NCBI GenBank assembly: GCA_035771165.1
Contig: JAWNZC010000470.1
Coordinates: forward strand, 3,014,501 to 3,078,500
Direction: 5' to 3'
Origin: Paragorgia papillata
Taxonomy: Eukaryota > Cnidaria > Anthozoa > Scleralcyonacea > Coralliidae
DNA length: 64,000 bases
Program-made: the position numbers and the translations under genes
Shown: piece by piece, positions 35,317-55,581 of the stretch
Numbering within the stretch: position 1 is the stretch's first letter
Layout of the letters: the number at the start of each line of letters is the position of its first letter
The notes under the pieces: model-generated
The model's database searches: none
Told to the model about the DNA's origin: nothing
Seen by the model: the letters and a program-made list of their open reading frames with translations, nothing else

Positions 35317-36312
35317 GGGGGCGATTACATGGACCGGTTAACCAGGATAAGTTTACGAGACGATTACATGGAGCAGGCTAGCCTGGTAAGCCGTGGTGAG
35401 TTTTGAATTGACGTGGATGATTTCAGGCCGAAATTCGCATTTATCAAGTAGGGCAAAGTCACGTTAGTTTTAATTCAGTTTACACTAATTAGTCTTATTT
35501 ATTTTGTAAGTATAGTCTTAGCTAACCCACGAAAGCGTCTTTACAAAGACTAATTAATTTAATAATTAAATCTTCGCTATGATCACGAAACACACAAACA
35601 ACGTATTGATGTTCTATTTCAGTTCGTTTGGCGTTTCAGCACTCTTTATTCACACAGTCAAGCAAACGATTACATAATAATAATAATAATTAGTCTTTAT
35701 TCTTTTGATAAAATACATATCAAACATTACAGGTAAAAGAATTATATAAATATGTTTACAATTAATTATTAAAAAGTAAAAACTAGAGGCTTAATGCTAC
35801 AATCTTAAGTCTTCTATATTGCTAATTTGTATCTAAAATGTAATCTATTAACAAAACTGTTCTTGTATCTTTCGGTGTTTATTTGAGGGAGTTGACTGGT
35901 TCTGTGTCTAAGCCTAAGCGAAGATTCTTTAACTTTCGGGAGAAGTGGATACAGTGGGTGGTTACTATCTCTCTTAATTTTGGTAAACAATCTTTTATCG
36001 TATTTCTCTAACAATTCACGAATATTCAGTAATTCAGAAATATATCGTCTCTTAAAACATCTCTTCAAAAAACATTGAATGTCGTTTAAATTTGCTTCAC
36101 TTGCACCATACACTACAAGACCATTCATCCGGGATGCCGGCAAACCGGGCTAGCCCGCTTGCCGTGTAATCGGAATGTTAAAACAACATGCGTTTTCTAA
36201 GTATTAGCCACTGGCCATTCACTGTTGGCTCACAAGAACATAGAAGAATCGTGCAAAACAGCTGTAATTTGAGGTAACCGGGCCAGTCCGGTCCATGTAT
36301 AATCGCCCCCTA
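35315..36312. mobile_element. 998-bp TIR element with a LINE inserted
   Basis: Ends TAGGGGGCGATTACATGGACC and GGTCCATGTATAATCGCCCCCTA are inverted, and GGCTAGCCTGGTAAGC / GCCGGCAAACCGGGCTAGCC lie further in. The middle (about 35685-36143) is a LINE 3' end on the - strand. The TIR element therefore came first. Confidence 0.7.
35685..36143 (-). mobile_element. LINE 3' end, reverse transcriptase C-terminus
   Basis: The - strand frame starts at 36143 and ends at 35814 and encodes the distal end of a non-LTR retrotransposon ORF2: YGASEANLNDIQCFLKRCFK, then KRDSNHPLYPLLPKVKESS, LRHRTSQLPQINTERYKNSF and NRLHFRYKLA. The 3' UTR ends in an AATAAT-rich tail (35688-35712 on the + strand). It is 5'-truncated, so inactive. 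Confidence 0.8.
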
Positions 36313-36414
36313 ACACTGTATGGCGCCAACTGTAAGGCTTACCTATATATGCCTGCAAACTTATCTGACATTGACTATGGTTCTGTTTAAGAAATAGAAA
36401 ATGGCCGCCCGTGT

Positions 36415-36556
36415 TTATATAGCCTGATGCAAACACGAGAGTGAGTTGGGAGAATTCGAAAGTTTATGTGAACCCGAGGCGAGGTTTACATAAGTACTTT
36501 CGAATTCTCCCAACTCACTCCAGTGTTTGCATCAGGTTATATAAACACAGGGCATC
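36415..36556. repeat. Near-perfect palindrome about 140 bp
   Basis: TTATATAGCCTGATGCAAAC, GAGTGAGTTGGGAGAATTCG and AAAGT return reverse-complemented around a GAACCCGAGGCGAGGTT centre. It is a relative of the other CGAGGCGA-centred palindromes in the window. Confidence 0.8.
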
Positions 36557-37063
36557 CATTTTCTATTTCTTTTATGAAATAAGGCTAAAAAATGTGCCGT
36601 GACATATCACAAGCGTGTTTACATAGCCTGATATAAATACGGTAATTTACGGTGGCCCACAAGTATCACGGCAAAAGTTTTAAACAAACGATGTCAACAT
36701 TAATTTTACAACAATGACAAATCTTTTAAACTAACAGCAACGGTTCAAAATAATCTTAGACAAAAGATTTAGATCCACGGCAACAATTTGATACCCACGG
36801 CAACGATTTGATATCCACGGCAAAAGTTTTCAACCAGTGACACATTTAAAACCCACGGCAACAATGCGACATTGACGGCAAAACGTTTGCGGCGGAAGTG
36901 ACAAGGGCGGAAGCAGCTGGGCGCTCTGGGCGGAATTAGTGCCCAGGTCACTCACGCATCCTCTTAAGATCCTCTTAACATAATTTACGCCATGTTTTAT
37001 ACATGTTTGGAAGAACGAATGTAGCCTAATCAATCCCTGACAATCCGGGTCGTCTTTAATGAT

Positions 37064-40000
37064 ATGGAAGAAAAGGATTCAAAGAGCGATATAATGTGAG
37101 TAACTTATAACTAGTTTAAACAAATTGACGTATTTAAATTTTAAAATAAGTTGTATAAGACGTCATACATTTGTAACATTGAATGGTGTTTCTTTTTCGT
37201 ATTTATATTAATGGAAGATCGTACAAAATTATAATGAAAAGTTAAATGTCATGATGGTTAGCTTAAATTCTGCCTTCTGCTTTAGATTCTGTGGTATGTG
37301 CTCTGTCAGAGTGAGAAAGGGAGTTAAGTATTGCTGGAGCTGCAACGCAGATCAAACAGCAAGTGGTCCACCTAATGAATTACTACAACCTGGAAGAGCA
37401 GATACATCTTTTGGCAGACCACAGCTTCCAACTCCAACACATGCAACTGAACTGAAGAGAAAGGCCATGTCTCTTAACAGCTATATGAAGGCTAAATCAT
37501 GTGAACGACAATCTGGTAGTGAATTCCGCTCCAACAAAAAAGCCAACAATAAGGAAGACAAAGAAGTGGTTATTAGTATTGGCCTGAAAGAACTATGTGA
37601 CATGGGCCTTAAGACAATCCGTGGTAAGCGCTTACCACTTCGTGTTCCTCAGTCTGCGACATATGATGTAATACTACAGAAGGCAGTGCAGAAATGGAGT
37701 GCATATGACAAAAAATTTGATGCATCCAAACAGTATGTTTTGTTGTATGATGATGAGACATATGCTCGATTTATGCCTGGTAAGTATATATAGTTTTAGA
37801 AGTAATGCACAAGTCAATTAAAAAAATATCGCGGGCTCATCGTGTTTTGTATCGTCTGTGGTGAAATTTTGAAAATGTGGAGAAGGTATGACGACCAAGA
37901 TATCAACAAACTGTCGGTCAACCAGAGTTTTAAACTATGTTGTCCAGTTAGTGGAGACACTGACATTCTTCTGATAGGTGAAAGAAGACATTTAGCCAGG
38001 AAGGTGTATAAATATCGAAGATGAAGTGATGGTACGAAGAAGCCGCTTTGGAGTCAAATTGATAGCGAATGTTCGATCGACTATAACTCAAAATCTGCTT
38101 TCTTCCCCAAAATTTAAATGCTGGTTTCATTTTATGATTGCCTCAAAATATTTTTTACTGATTGTCAGTCTTTAGTTGATTTTCTTAAATTTTAACGACA
38201 CTTTTTTGTTCTGAAAATTGTTGAAATGGGGCTTTGAGCTTAAACCTTAAAACGTATAAACCCATGTGGTTTTCATTGGTAAATCATGGGTTTTGTCGGT
38301 AAATTTTGAAACACCCCCTAATCAAAATGACCTAGGTGTGCCCCTGATAACACATCCTTTGTAAGTAAATATAGTGAGTACTGTACATCTAGGTTACATT
38401 GTAGTATTGATATAGAGAAATTTTGTGGGTTTTAATTTTGTGAGAATTAAAATACATGTAAATACTACATCAATGCTAGACATGGTTCTCAGTCATAGAA
38501 GTACTGAAAAATTATTGTCAGTTAGTATATAGGACCTGAAGTATACAGCCAACTTATTGAAATGTACTGTATGTTGTACCCACAAGTACCCACTCAGAAA
38601 CCAGATTGATATATTCGGGTAGACTACCCGTTATTATTACTGTGAGTAACTTCGTTACAAGTAACTAGTTACAGTAACTAGTTACATTTTTATGTAACTG
38701 TAACTGAAACTAGTTACTTTTTCTGAAGAAGTAACTGTAACTATAACTAGTTACTTTTTGAAGAAGTAACTATAACTAGTTAAAGAACTTAAGTTAACTT
38801 TTTTAAAGAACTGTAGCTAGTTACACTATTTGGTTTAAAAATGTGACTATAGTTACTGATGTTCAGTTGAGGATGTCATTCTTTCTTGATCAAAAATGGT
38901 TTTGATATATTAATAAAGATACATTATATACAATTTGACTATTTCTGCTTAGTGACAACTATATTTAGCTGTAAAAACGTAATCATGGTACTGGCATCTA
39001 AAAACCAGTAATTTCTTTGTTGATTCTAGTAACACGTACAAAGGAATGTAACTTTGTAACTAGTTACAAAATTTTTGAAGTAACTTTGTAACTGTAACTA
39101 GTTACTTTCTTTTCATTGTAACTTTTATCGGTAACTAGTTACTTTTCTAACGATGTAACTGTAACTGAAACTAGTTACAAAAATTATGTAACTTTTACAG
39201 CACTGCGGGTAGTACTATTTCATGATACAGTGATACACTTCAAGTCAAGCAGTATAACGCTTACTTTGAATAATAAGCATAAATTGGCATAAATAAACAT
39301 TTGGTTCAGGTTTCCTATGTTGCTGTATCATGAAATAGTACTAACTGATATATTCAGGTTATTTAATCACAACTTGTGACACTGGATAAATTCATAATCA
39401 GGAACTACTTAAGACAAACACTGTTTTCTATGAAGATTTCCTGTGAATAATGGGCTTATTTCCTGTGAATAAACTTGGCATTGAAAATATTTCTTTAATA
39501 AATTACATATTAACATGAAAACTTATTTTTAGGTGAACCTAAGGAATTCTTCTCTCTCAACAAATATAAGATTGAAGTTGGAAAAGATTTCAAGCGTATT
39601 GTCTTTTATTTGTGTAAAGTGGATGAATTTGACTCCTACGAAGAACGAGAAAAATCACCTGCAAAAGAGAATCATTTTGATGTAAATGAGTTCTTTAATG
39701 CCGATTTTCCTGATGATGAGATTTTTGTGATTGATGATTTTAACGATGGAGGAGAGAACGATGGAGGAGAGAATGGTGGAGGAGAGAACGGTGGAGGAAA
39801 GAATGATGGAGGAGAAAGAGATGGAGGAGGGCATTTGACACAAGAAGATCAGAAGAGAAACGAGAGTGCTTCCAGTCAAGCTAGTGCAGGCACGACACCA
39901 GAATTAGTTGGACATGCCAGTCACTTAGATGTTATAAAAAGAAATCAGCTCAAGAGTGAATTATGGCAGCCAATTTTTCCTTACCACAAGACGAAAAGCA

Positions 40001-41116
40001 CCATTTTCTCGCATTTTGAGCCTTTGGAAAAGGCAAGCTTCAAAGTGTGACCCCATGGACGTTTTGAAGGTTCATTATTGTGGTGAGGATGGAATAGATT
40101 CCGGTGCCTTAGCCTTAGAGTTTCTGGAAGAGTGTATATCAGAAATGGGAAAAATTATGTTTCCAGATGGTTCACCAGTTTACTCATCATCACATGTGGA
40201 AAGTGGCAATTTCCGTGCATGTGGTCAGATTGTTGCTGTGTCGCTGGCACAAGGTGGCCCACCTCCTTGCTTTCTGGAGCAATGTAGTTATGAAGCAGGA
40301 TTCTCTGAGGTAGATATGATGAATATTGGTAAAGAGAATCTCACCGCAAAAGAATTAAAGCTACTTGATGAAGTGAGATCAGATTGTGTGAAATACACTG
40401 AACTGATTCTGGATCATGGGTACACTGGTCAAATAGGTAATGAGCATGTCGAGGCAATTATCCGATCTCTGAAAGTAAGCTTTGTCTCCCGCCGATGCCT
40501 GTATATGAAAGAGTTTATGATCGGGTTAAAGTTGTATGGCCTGGATGTAATAATACAACAAAAGCCATTGCTTTGCCAGCCACTCTTCGTGAATGGGGAT
40601 CTAAAGAATGGGTTGATTCCCAATGCTGACTATGTATTCTCTTTGATGGTCCCTCATTATTCAAAGAAAGGAACTTCAAGAAGATGCATTGAAGAAGATC
40701 TTATGGACCATCTGCAAGATACTCTGATGGCTTTTGAAGATGAAAATGTCACAGGACATACAGGTGCAGTAGCATGGAACTACAAAGATGGTACTGCTGA
40801 AGAAGCTCCAGCCAATGAACCTGCTGGTAATGAAGTGTTGGAAGAATTTGAGACCCCTTGCGTGAATATTCCCGGGGTGATGGGTTGGCTAACCGGAATG
40901 CAGCACAAGCCTCTTAATGGAGAAAAGCCCAAAATAAGTGTCTCTTTTGACCACGAGTGTTTAGAGAGAAATCCTAAACATTCGATTTGTTTTCCCATTG
41001 TCAGTGCTTGTGGAAGAACTCTGACTATCCCAGTCGTGCATATGAGGGATGCAAGGAAGTTCAAAGAAATTTTCCTTATGGCATACTGTAAAGGCCAGGC
41101 ATTTGGAAAACCTTAA
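37064..41116 (+). CDS. Transposon-borne HECT-type E3 ubiquitin ligase (one frameshift)
   Basis: HECT ligases accept ubiquitin on a cysteine and pass it to substrates. Exons: 37064-37095, 37286-37779 and 39533-41116. Near the N-terminus a zinc-ribbon-like CGMC ... CWSC pair is followed by a basic linker. A domain with LPLRVPQSATYD, YVLLYDDE and EPKEFFSLNKYKIEVGKDF follows, a style seen in repeat-associated HECT proteins. Then comes an acidic GGEN repeat, and finally a HECT-like domain from about 39950 (DVLKVHYCGEDGIDSGAL, GNFRACGQIVAVSLAQGGPP). The catalytic cysteine is probably TGT 41009-41011 in SACGRTLTIP, equivalent to the TCxxxLxLP motif. An extra base, most simply in the A4 run at 40028-40031, shifts frame; without it the reading frame is 702 codons. 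Whether this is a real mutation or an assembly error is open. Confidence 0.72.
37780..39532. other. Intron of the HECT gene with nested repeats
   Basis: Donor G|GTAAGT and acceptor TTTTTAG bound it. It contains an AGTTAC/GTAACT palindromic minisatellite at 38640-39195 and an inverted pair AGTACTATTTCATGATACAG (39208-39345). No other exon is visible. Confidence 0.6.
38640..39195. repeat. AACTAGTTAC-type palindromic minisatellite
   Basis: More than 20 GTAACT/AGTTAC units in both orientations, many joined as GTAACTAGTTAC. Flanking TATATTCGGGTAG and GCGGGTAGTA suggest an older MITE nested in the HECT intron. Confidence 0.8.
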
Positions 41117-42245
41117 GTGAACTACATGTATACTCGTTATTGCTATACAAACAGAGTGTTTATGAGGCAATTGATACAACAGACATCCCATATTTCATTG
41201 GACTTTATTACAGTTAAATACAAATGAAAACATATAAATTATTTATGTTAGATATTTTTTTCATTCCTGCCTAAGACTATGGAGTTACATGCACACTACT
41301 TTTGTAATTTTGTTAAATTCTTTATTCATTTTCAGAGCACAATTTTTACTGGCCTACAAAGCAATAGCAAAATTAACAGATTGTGGCTACCAAAGTAAAT
41401 CTGTGTTTTGGAATGTGTTCAATGTCCATGACATTGTAAAATCTAAGTTTGACAAGTTATATTAATATGTTTGAGAAAAGATCAAACATGACAAGTCTTA
41501 TTGTTGTGGTAATTGAAGCATTTATAAAATATTGTTGCAATATATTCCTCATGTTAACAAATTCATTTGATAAGATTTGTTGACAAGTTCTGTTTTGAAT
41601 TCTGTTTTGAATTTGATTGGTGTTTGGCAAATAACCTGTTTCTTGTTGGTAAACCAATCAAAACAGGATGTTAGCAATAATTTTCATCAAATGCATTGAT
41701 CAACTTGAGGAATATATTACAACAATATTTTGGGAACACTTCAATTGCCATGACAGAAATGACACAACTCTATGTTGAAAATGTGACATGGCAGACATGC
41801 AAGTTTTTCAGTATGTCTTACCAGGGAAAACACTTGTCAAAAAAATTGCATTTGTGTAAACTTGCCTTAATTAAATCATCTTGTATTAACAACTTATTGT
41901 TATTTTTGCAGGCTTTTGCAGGCAAATAAATGTGCTCTGTTTTTATACTATGAAATATGTAGCAAAAAGGAGTTATTTTTTACAATATTGTTAATTGAGT
42001 TTTAAATTACAAAATTGAGTTTTATTAGAGTTAGAAATAATTTGTGATCCTTAGCTTAGCAAGTACTTTGGCTACTACTCTGGATCCAGAGGCTCTTGTG
42101 TATGTTAATGGAGGAAGAGCTCCTCAAAAGTTGAATTTTAAAGACAAATGTTATATATAGTTTATTATTATAGTTCATGCATTTATAGTTACAGTTCACT
42201 TTATAGAGTAAAGTGTATTATTTCACACATGATTAATAATATAAG
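41117..42245. other. Non-coding interval between convergent transposon genes
   Basis: It contains the 3' UTRs and a MITE-like inverted repeat at about 41500-41745 (GAAGCATTTATAAAATATTG, AATATATTCCTCA / TGAGGAATATATT). A relative of its GTTTTGAATTTGATTGGT segment occurs at 63735-63800. Confidence 0.5.
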
Positions 42246-43396
42246 TTACAAACCATTGTTGGCATAATCTAACAGTGTGTGGTATAAGTTTAAGCCATCT
42301 CTCCAGTTTTCAGGTGTGGTTAATCCACACGTACTCATTAAATAATGAAAATATTCTTGGAAATTATTTTGTTCCACATTGTCAACAATATGCAACCTTG
42401 CATACTGCATCTCGTGGTCGGGAACAGGTAAGAGGAGGTTAGGGACACCACCATTGGACTCAGGCAAAAAGTACAATGAATCTGGCCGACCAGACACTGT
42501 ATCATGCCTTGACTTGCGTATATAGTGTGTGTTCCAATGCTCTTTAAGTTTATCAATATCCACTTGCAGAAGTGGTGCGAAACAAAACCAAAGGCACTCT
42601 GACTCTAATTCACTGGCCCGGTTAAATGTCCCACGCTCTTCCAGGTCTTTAAAAAAATTAATCCACCAGTTACTTCGGCTTCTTCTGAAATAAGACCACC
42701 AACTTTCTATCCTTTGGTTACGTGGGGAAGGAACATAACGATGACCATTTATATTATCACGAAAGAATGAGTGTATGGATGCCATAATCCCATTTTCAGT
42801 GCCTAGATCGGTAACCAATTTCTGGGGGCATCCACCAAAGTGCTGAACTGCATCTAGATAGTAGGTTGCAATGTTATGGGGGAATTATTTGAACGCGTGA
42901 TATACAACCATAAAATCTTCCTGCTCCACCCATCAATGCAACCATGGATTGGGAAACCAAAAGGTTTCAACTTATCGTACCCATCACAGTGCCAGACATC
43001 ATTTGGGCCATGGTTGTGATAAGTTCTCCTCTTCAGTTTGTGTGCTCTTCTTTCTGCCGTTCCTTCCGGATCTAGTTCTTTCAAAATATTCTGCACGATA
43101 TTTCGAGGGACCATTATGCCTTGCATCTGGAGAGTGTGCCACACATGCCTGTAACCGCCAATGCAGCCAGGACCGTCCAAGATGCTTGTAATCTTCGCTC
43201 GAACAACATGGATGTCGTAGTCGGGATTTTTCCGTTTAAGTCCGTAGGCTTTCACGCGCCTTTTCAGAGTTGCAATGCTCATAGCTATAGCATGGTTCTT
43301 GTCCAAAAACTCGCGAATTTCATCATATTTAAATCCTTTGTTAAAGTAATCTCTAATCAGCTCCTCTTCCGACATTCTCTCTCCTTCCCCCGCCAT
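42246..43396 (-). CDS. Integrase-like DDE transposase (one frameshift)
   Basis: It moves the 36648-43726 element by cutting at TIR ends and joining them to target DNA. It starts MAGEGERMSEEE just inside the right TIR. An N-terminal helix-turn-helix (YDEIREFLDKNH, IATLKRRVKAYGLKR) precedes an rve-type catalytic core. The first Asp is in VWHCDGYDKLKPFG with HGCIDGWSRKILW, the second in VTDLGTENG and the Glu in RNQRIESWW. Thirty-three residues separate the second Asp and the Glu. A C-terminal region follows with LKEHWNTHYIRKSRHDTVSG and GRPDSLYFLPES. The frame breaks at the G5 run 42878-42882 (+ strand); one more base there would give a continuous 383-codon frame. Similar genes are often annotated as integrase core domain proteins in corals and fish. 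The frameshift could be real or a homopolymer sequencing error. Confidence 0.82.
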
Positions 43397-43954
43397 GTTT
43401 TTTAACTTTATGTAATGCGTGAGTGACCTGGGCACTAATTCCGCCCAGAGCGCCCAGCTGCTTCCGCCCTTGTCACTTCCGCCGCAAACGTTTTGCCGTC
43501 AATGTCGCATTGTTGCCGTGGGTTTTAAATGTGTCACTGGTTGAAAACTTTTGCCGTGGATATCAAATCGTTGCCGTGGGTATCAAATTGTTGCCGTGGA
43601 TCTAAATCTTTTGTCTAAGATTATTTTGAACCGTTGCTGTTAGTTTAAAAGATTTGTCATTGTTGTAAAATTAATGTTGACATCGTTTGTTTAAAACTTT
43701 TGCCGTGATACTTGTGGGCCACCGTAGTAATTGACTAATCACAGCGTGCGTAAGACGCAACCTATTTTATAAATTTCCTTATTACTGTTTTCAAACTCGA
43801 TCCATATCGCTTATCCCTGCCCCAGACACACACACACACACACACACACAAACAAACAAACAACGCAGCTGTTGTTGCCCTCGGTTGTTACATTATATAT
43901 AGCTGACTCAGACTTCTTGGATTTCATTTCCGTTTTCCTTGAAATCAATTCTTA

Positions 43955-53770
<9,816 letters not shown>

Positions 53771-55581
53771 AGCTAGCTATGTCCGGGTTACAACAGAACA
53801 GACATACTATTATAGTATTATTACACACATATAATATATTACATGCACAGGTATATTACTTACATAGTATCGCTTACAAAAATATAGTGGCTTTTGTACA
53901 CGCTGCACCTTTTAATGCAACTTATCTCGCAACGGCATTGCAAGGTATTGCTTGCTCATTAGCTATTGTACAGTGTAACATGCTGCGCAATGCATGTTTA
54001 ATTGCACGTTCCTAACCAATTTTCCAAAGGTGTTCGTTAAATAGGCGTTTGACTATGACGGAAACCACCGATCGCGAAGCATGGAATCGAGTAAAAAATT
54101 CGAATCACTTCCACGCCCACAAACGTTCAACAAACGTCAACAATTGTTGAAAGTTTTAAAAATACATTCGATAAACAAATGTAACGATTAGCTGCAGAAG
54201 CGCTCTCAGCGGTGATTTTGTAGTGAAAAATATACTGACAGATTTCTAAGATGTATGTTATCAATAGTATGGCCTTTAAAATTAGTATTAACATTTTCTC
54301 AAGTAGTCATTGTCTTTGTTTACCTCATTTATTTCAATGTTGTTTCAATGCAATGTTGTTTGTTTCAATGTTGAATGACGTTTGTGGGCGTGACAGCAAT
54401 TCAAACTAATGACTACGGCCAATTTGGCTCACGTCAATTTTCGTCAGATGAAAATCAAACAGTGGTTTCTGTGCGGAAACCTTCTTCGAAACATTTCGAA
54501 AATTGAGCATGCGCAATGTCCATGCCACCAATACGCACTTACCGCGATGCATTGCGGTCGTCGGTAAATTTCTTGAACTGTGAAAGTCTTGATCTTAATT
54601 GTCTATCGAAATTTTTATCTCTCTGGAGTATATCAAACCAACTATTGAAATAAAAGTAGCGTGCTGCGTAGGCAGTGTAGAAACAACAATCGAAATCCCT
54701 TCGTCAGAGAAAAACGCGTTTCTCTCTGACGAAGGGCCTTCGCTCGAAACGTTAGACTCTTACGTTCTCTGTTTCGGCAGTATACTAACCTTACTATATT
54801 TCCATTAAACCAACTAATCATTTTTACCTGTATACAGTGTTATATGATCTTAGTTATATGCGTCCTATTAAGTTGGAAGATGATCATTACCACTGGCGTT
54901 TTGCAGAAGTGAGAAGTTATTGGTTATTTCCAATACATGCGACGACTTTATAGTCAAATGGGAAGCACTTTCAAGATGCCATTTACACATCTAAGCCGGA
55001 AGATCATATTCTGATACTTTGTTTGCACAGTGCTAGTAATGCAACAAATCATCGCAGATTTGCTTAAGAAAGGAGCCGTCCATACTCAGCAATGATCGGA
55101 AGGAAACAAACTTTTTGTTTCGACATTTTCAATAGTAAAGACCGCGAAGATGACGTCAGTATTCGTGGTAGCTACTTGTCTGAGTTTATATTTCAGGAAA
55201 ACTAACTCAGGGCTCTGAACTAACTGTGTGCCCAAGTGGCGTGTTTACTAAAGAAATATGTCACTCCCATTCCTCCCCCGTAGGGCACCGACTATAATTA
55301 TATTATGCAAAAATTCAAGGAATTATGATCATATGATTTTATTATGATAAGAGGACATGTTGTAACCCGGGTGACCTTGACTAAAATGGATAACTCAGAT
55401 CGATGTTTAACGTTCATATAAGCCATATATTATAGCGTTAGTGATATGCATGGCTATTTTTTGAGTTGTCTATTTTATTGTAACAGTTGCAAAATGTGTT
55501 TAAACAAATCATCTCCGTCTGGATAGAATCTTCTTTCGAGTTCTGATAATAATTATACACAAGATATCAAACTAAACTAGA
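53771..55581. other. Gene 3 - gene 4 spacer
   Basis: No coding exon is seen. There is a short perfect-looking hairpin at 54692-54737 (CCCTTCGTCAGAGAAA / TTTCTCTCTGACGAAGGG) and an inverted pair CGCCCACAAACGT / ACGTTTGTGGGCG near 54112 and 54370. I identify no clear promoter elements before gene 4. Confidence 0.5.

Larger units (their letters stand above)
36648..43726. mobile_element. 7,079-bp DNA transposon: HECT ligase gene + integrase-like transposase
   Basis: Terminal inverted repeats of 312 bp (36648-36959 and 43415-43726) look identical base for base. They start TACGGTGGCCCACAAGTATC. A perfect 6-bp target duplication GTAATT flanks the element (36642-36647 and 43727-43732). Two genes point inward from the TIRs: a three-exon HECT-domain gene on + (37064-41116) and a DDE transposase gene on - (43396-42246). 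They are separated by about 1.1 kb of non-coding DNA. Each coding sequence is broken by one single-base homopolymer length change. Inside each TIR a 20-bp unit CCACGGCAACAATTTGATAC is repeated three times. The transposase is integrase-like; I would place it near Ginger or IS3EU groups, but that is not certain. Identical TIRs imply very recent insertion. Confidence 0.88.

Noticed and set aside
36769..36951. 60-codon frame repeated identically at 43423-43605
   Set aside because: It lies entirely inside the two TIRs of the HECT transposon; the identity reflects the TIRs and not a duplicated gene.
37842..38024. 60-codon frame downstream of HECT exon 2
   Set aside because: It lies inside the intron bounded by good GT and AG signals and is not similar to other HECT proteins.
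42246..43396. Considered a retroviral or Gypsy pol fragment because of the integrase-like core
   Set aside because: No reverse transcriptase, gag or LTR is nearby, and it sits inside matched TIRs with a helix-turn-helix N-terminus, so it is a DNA transposase.
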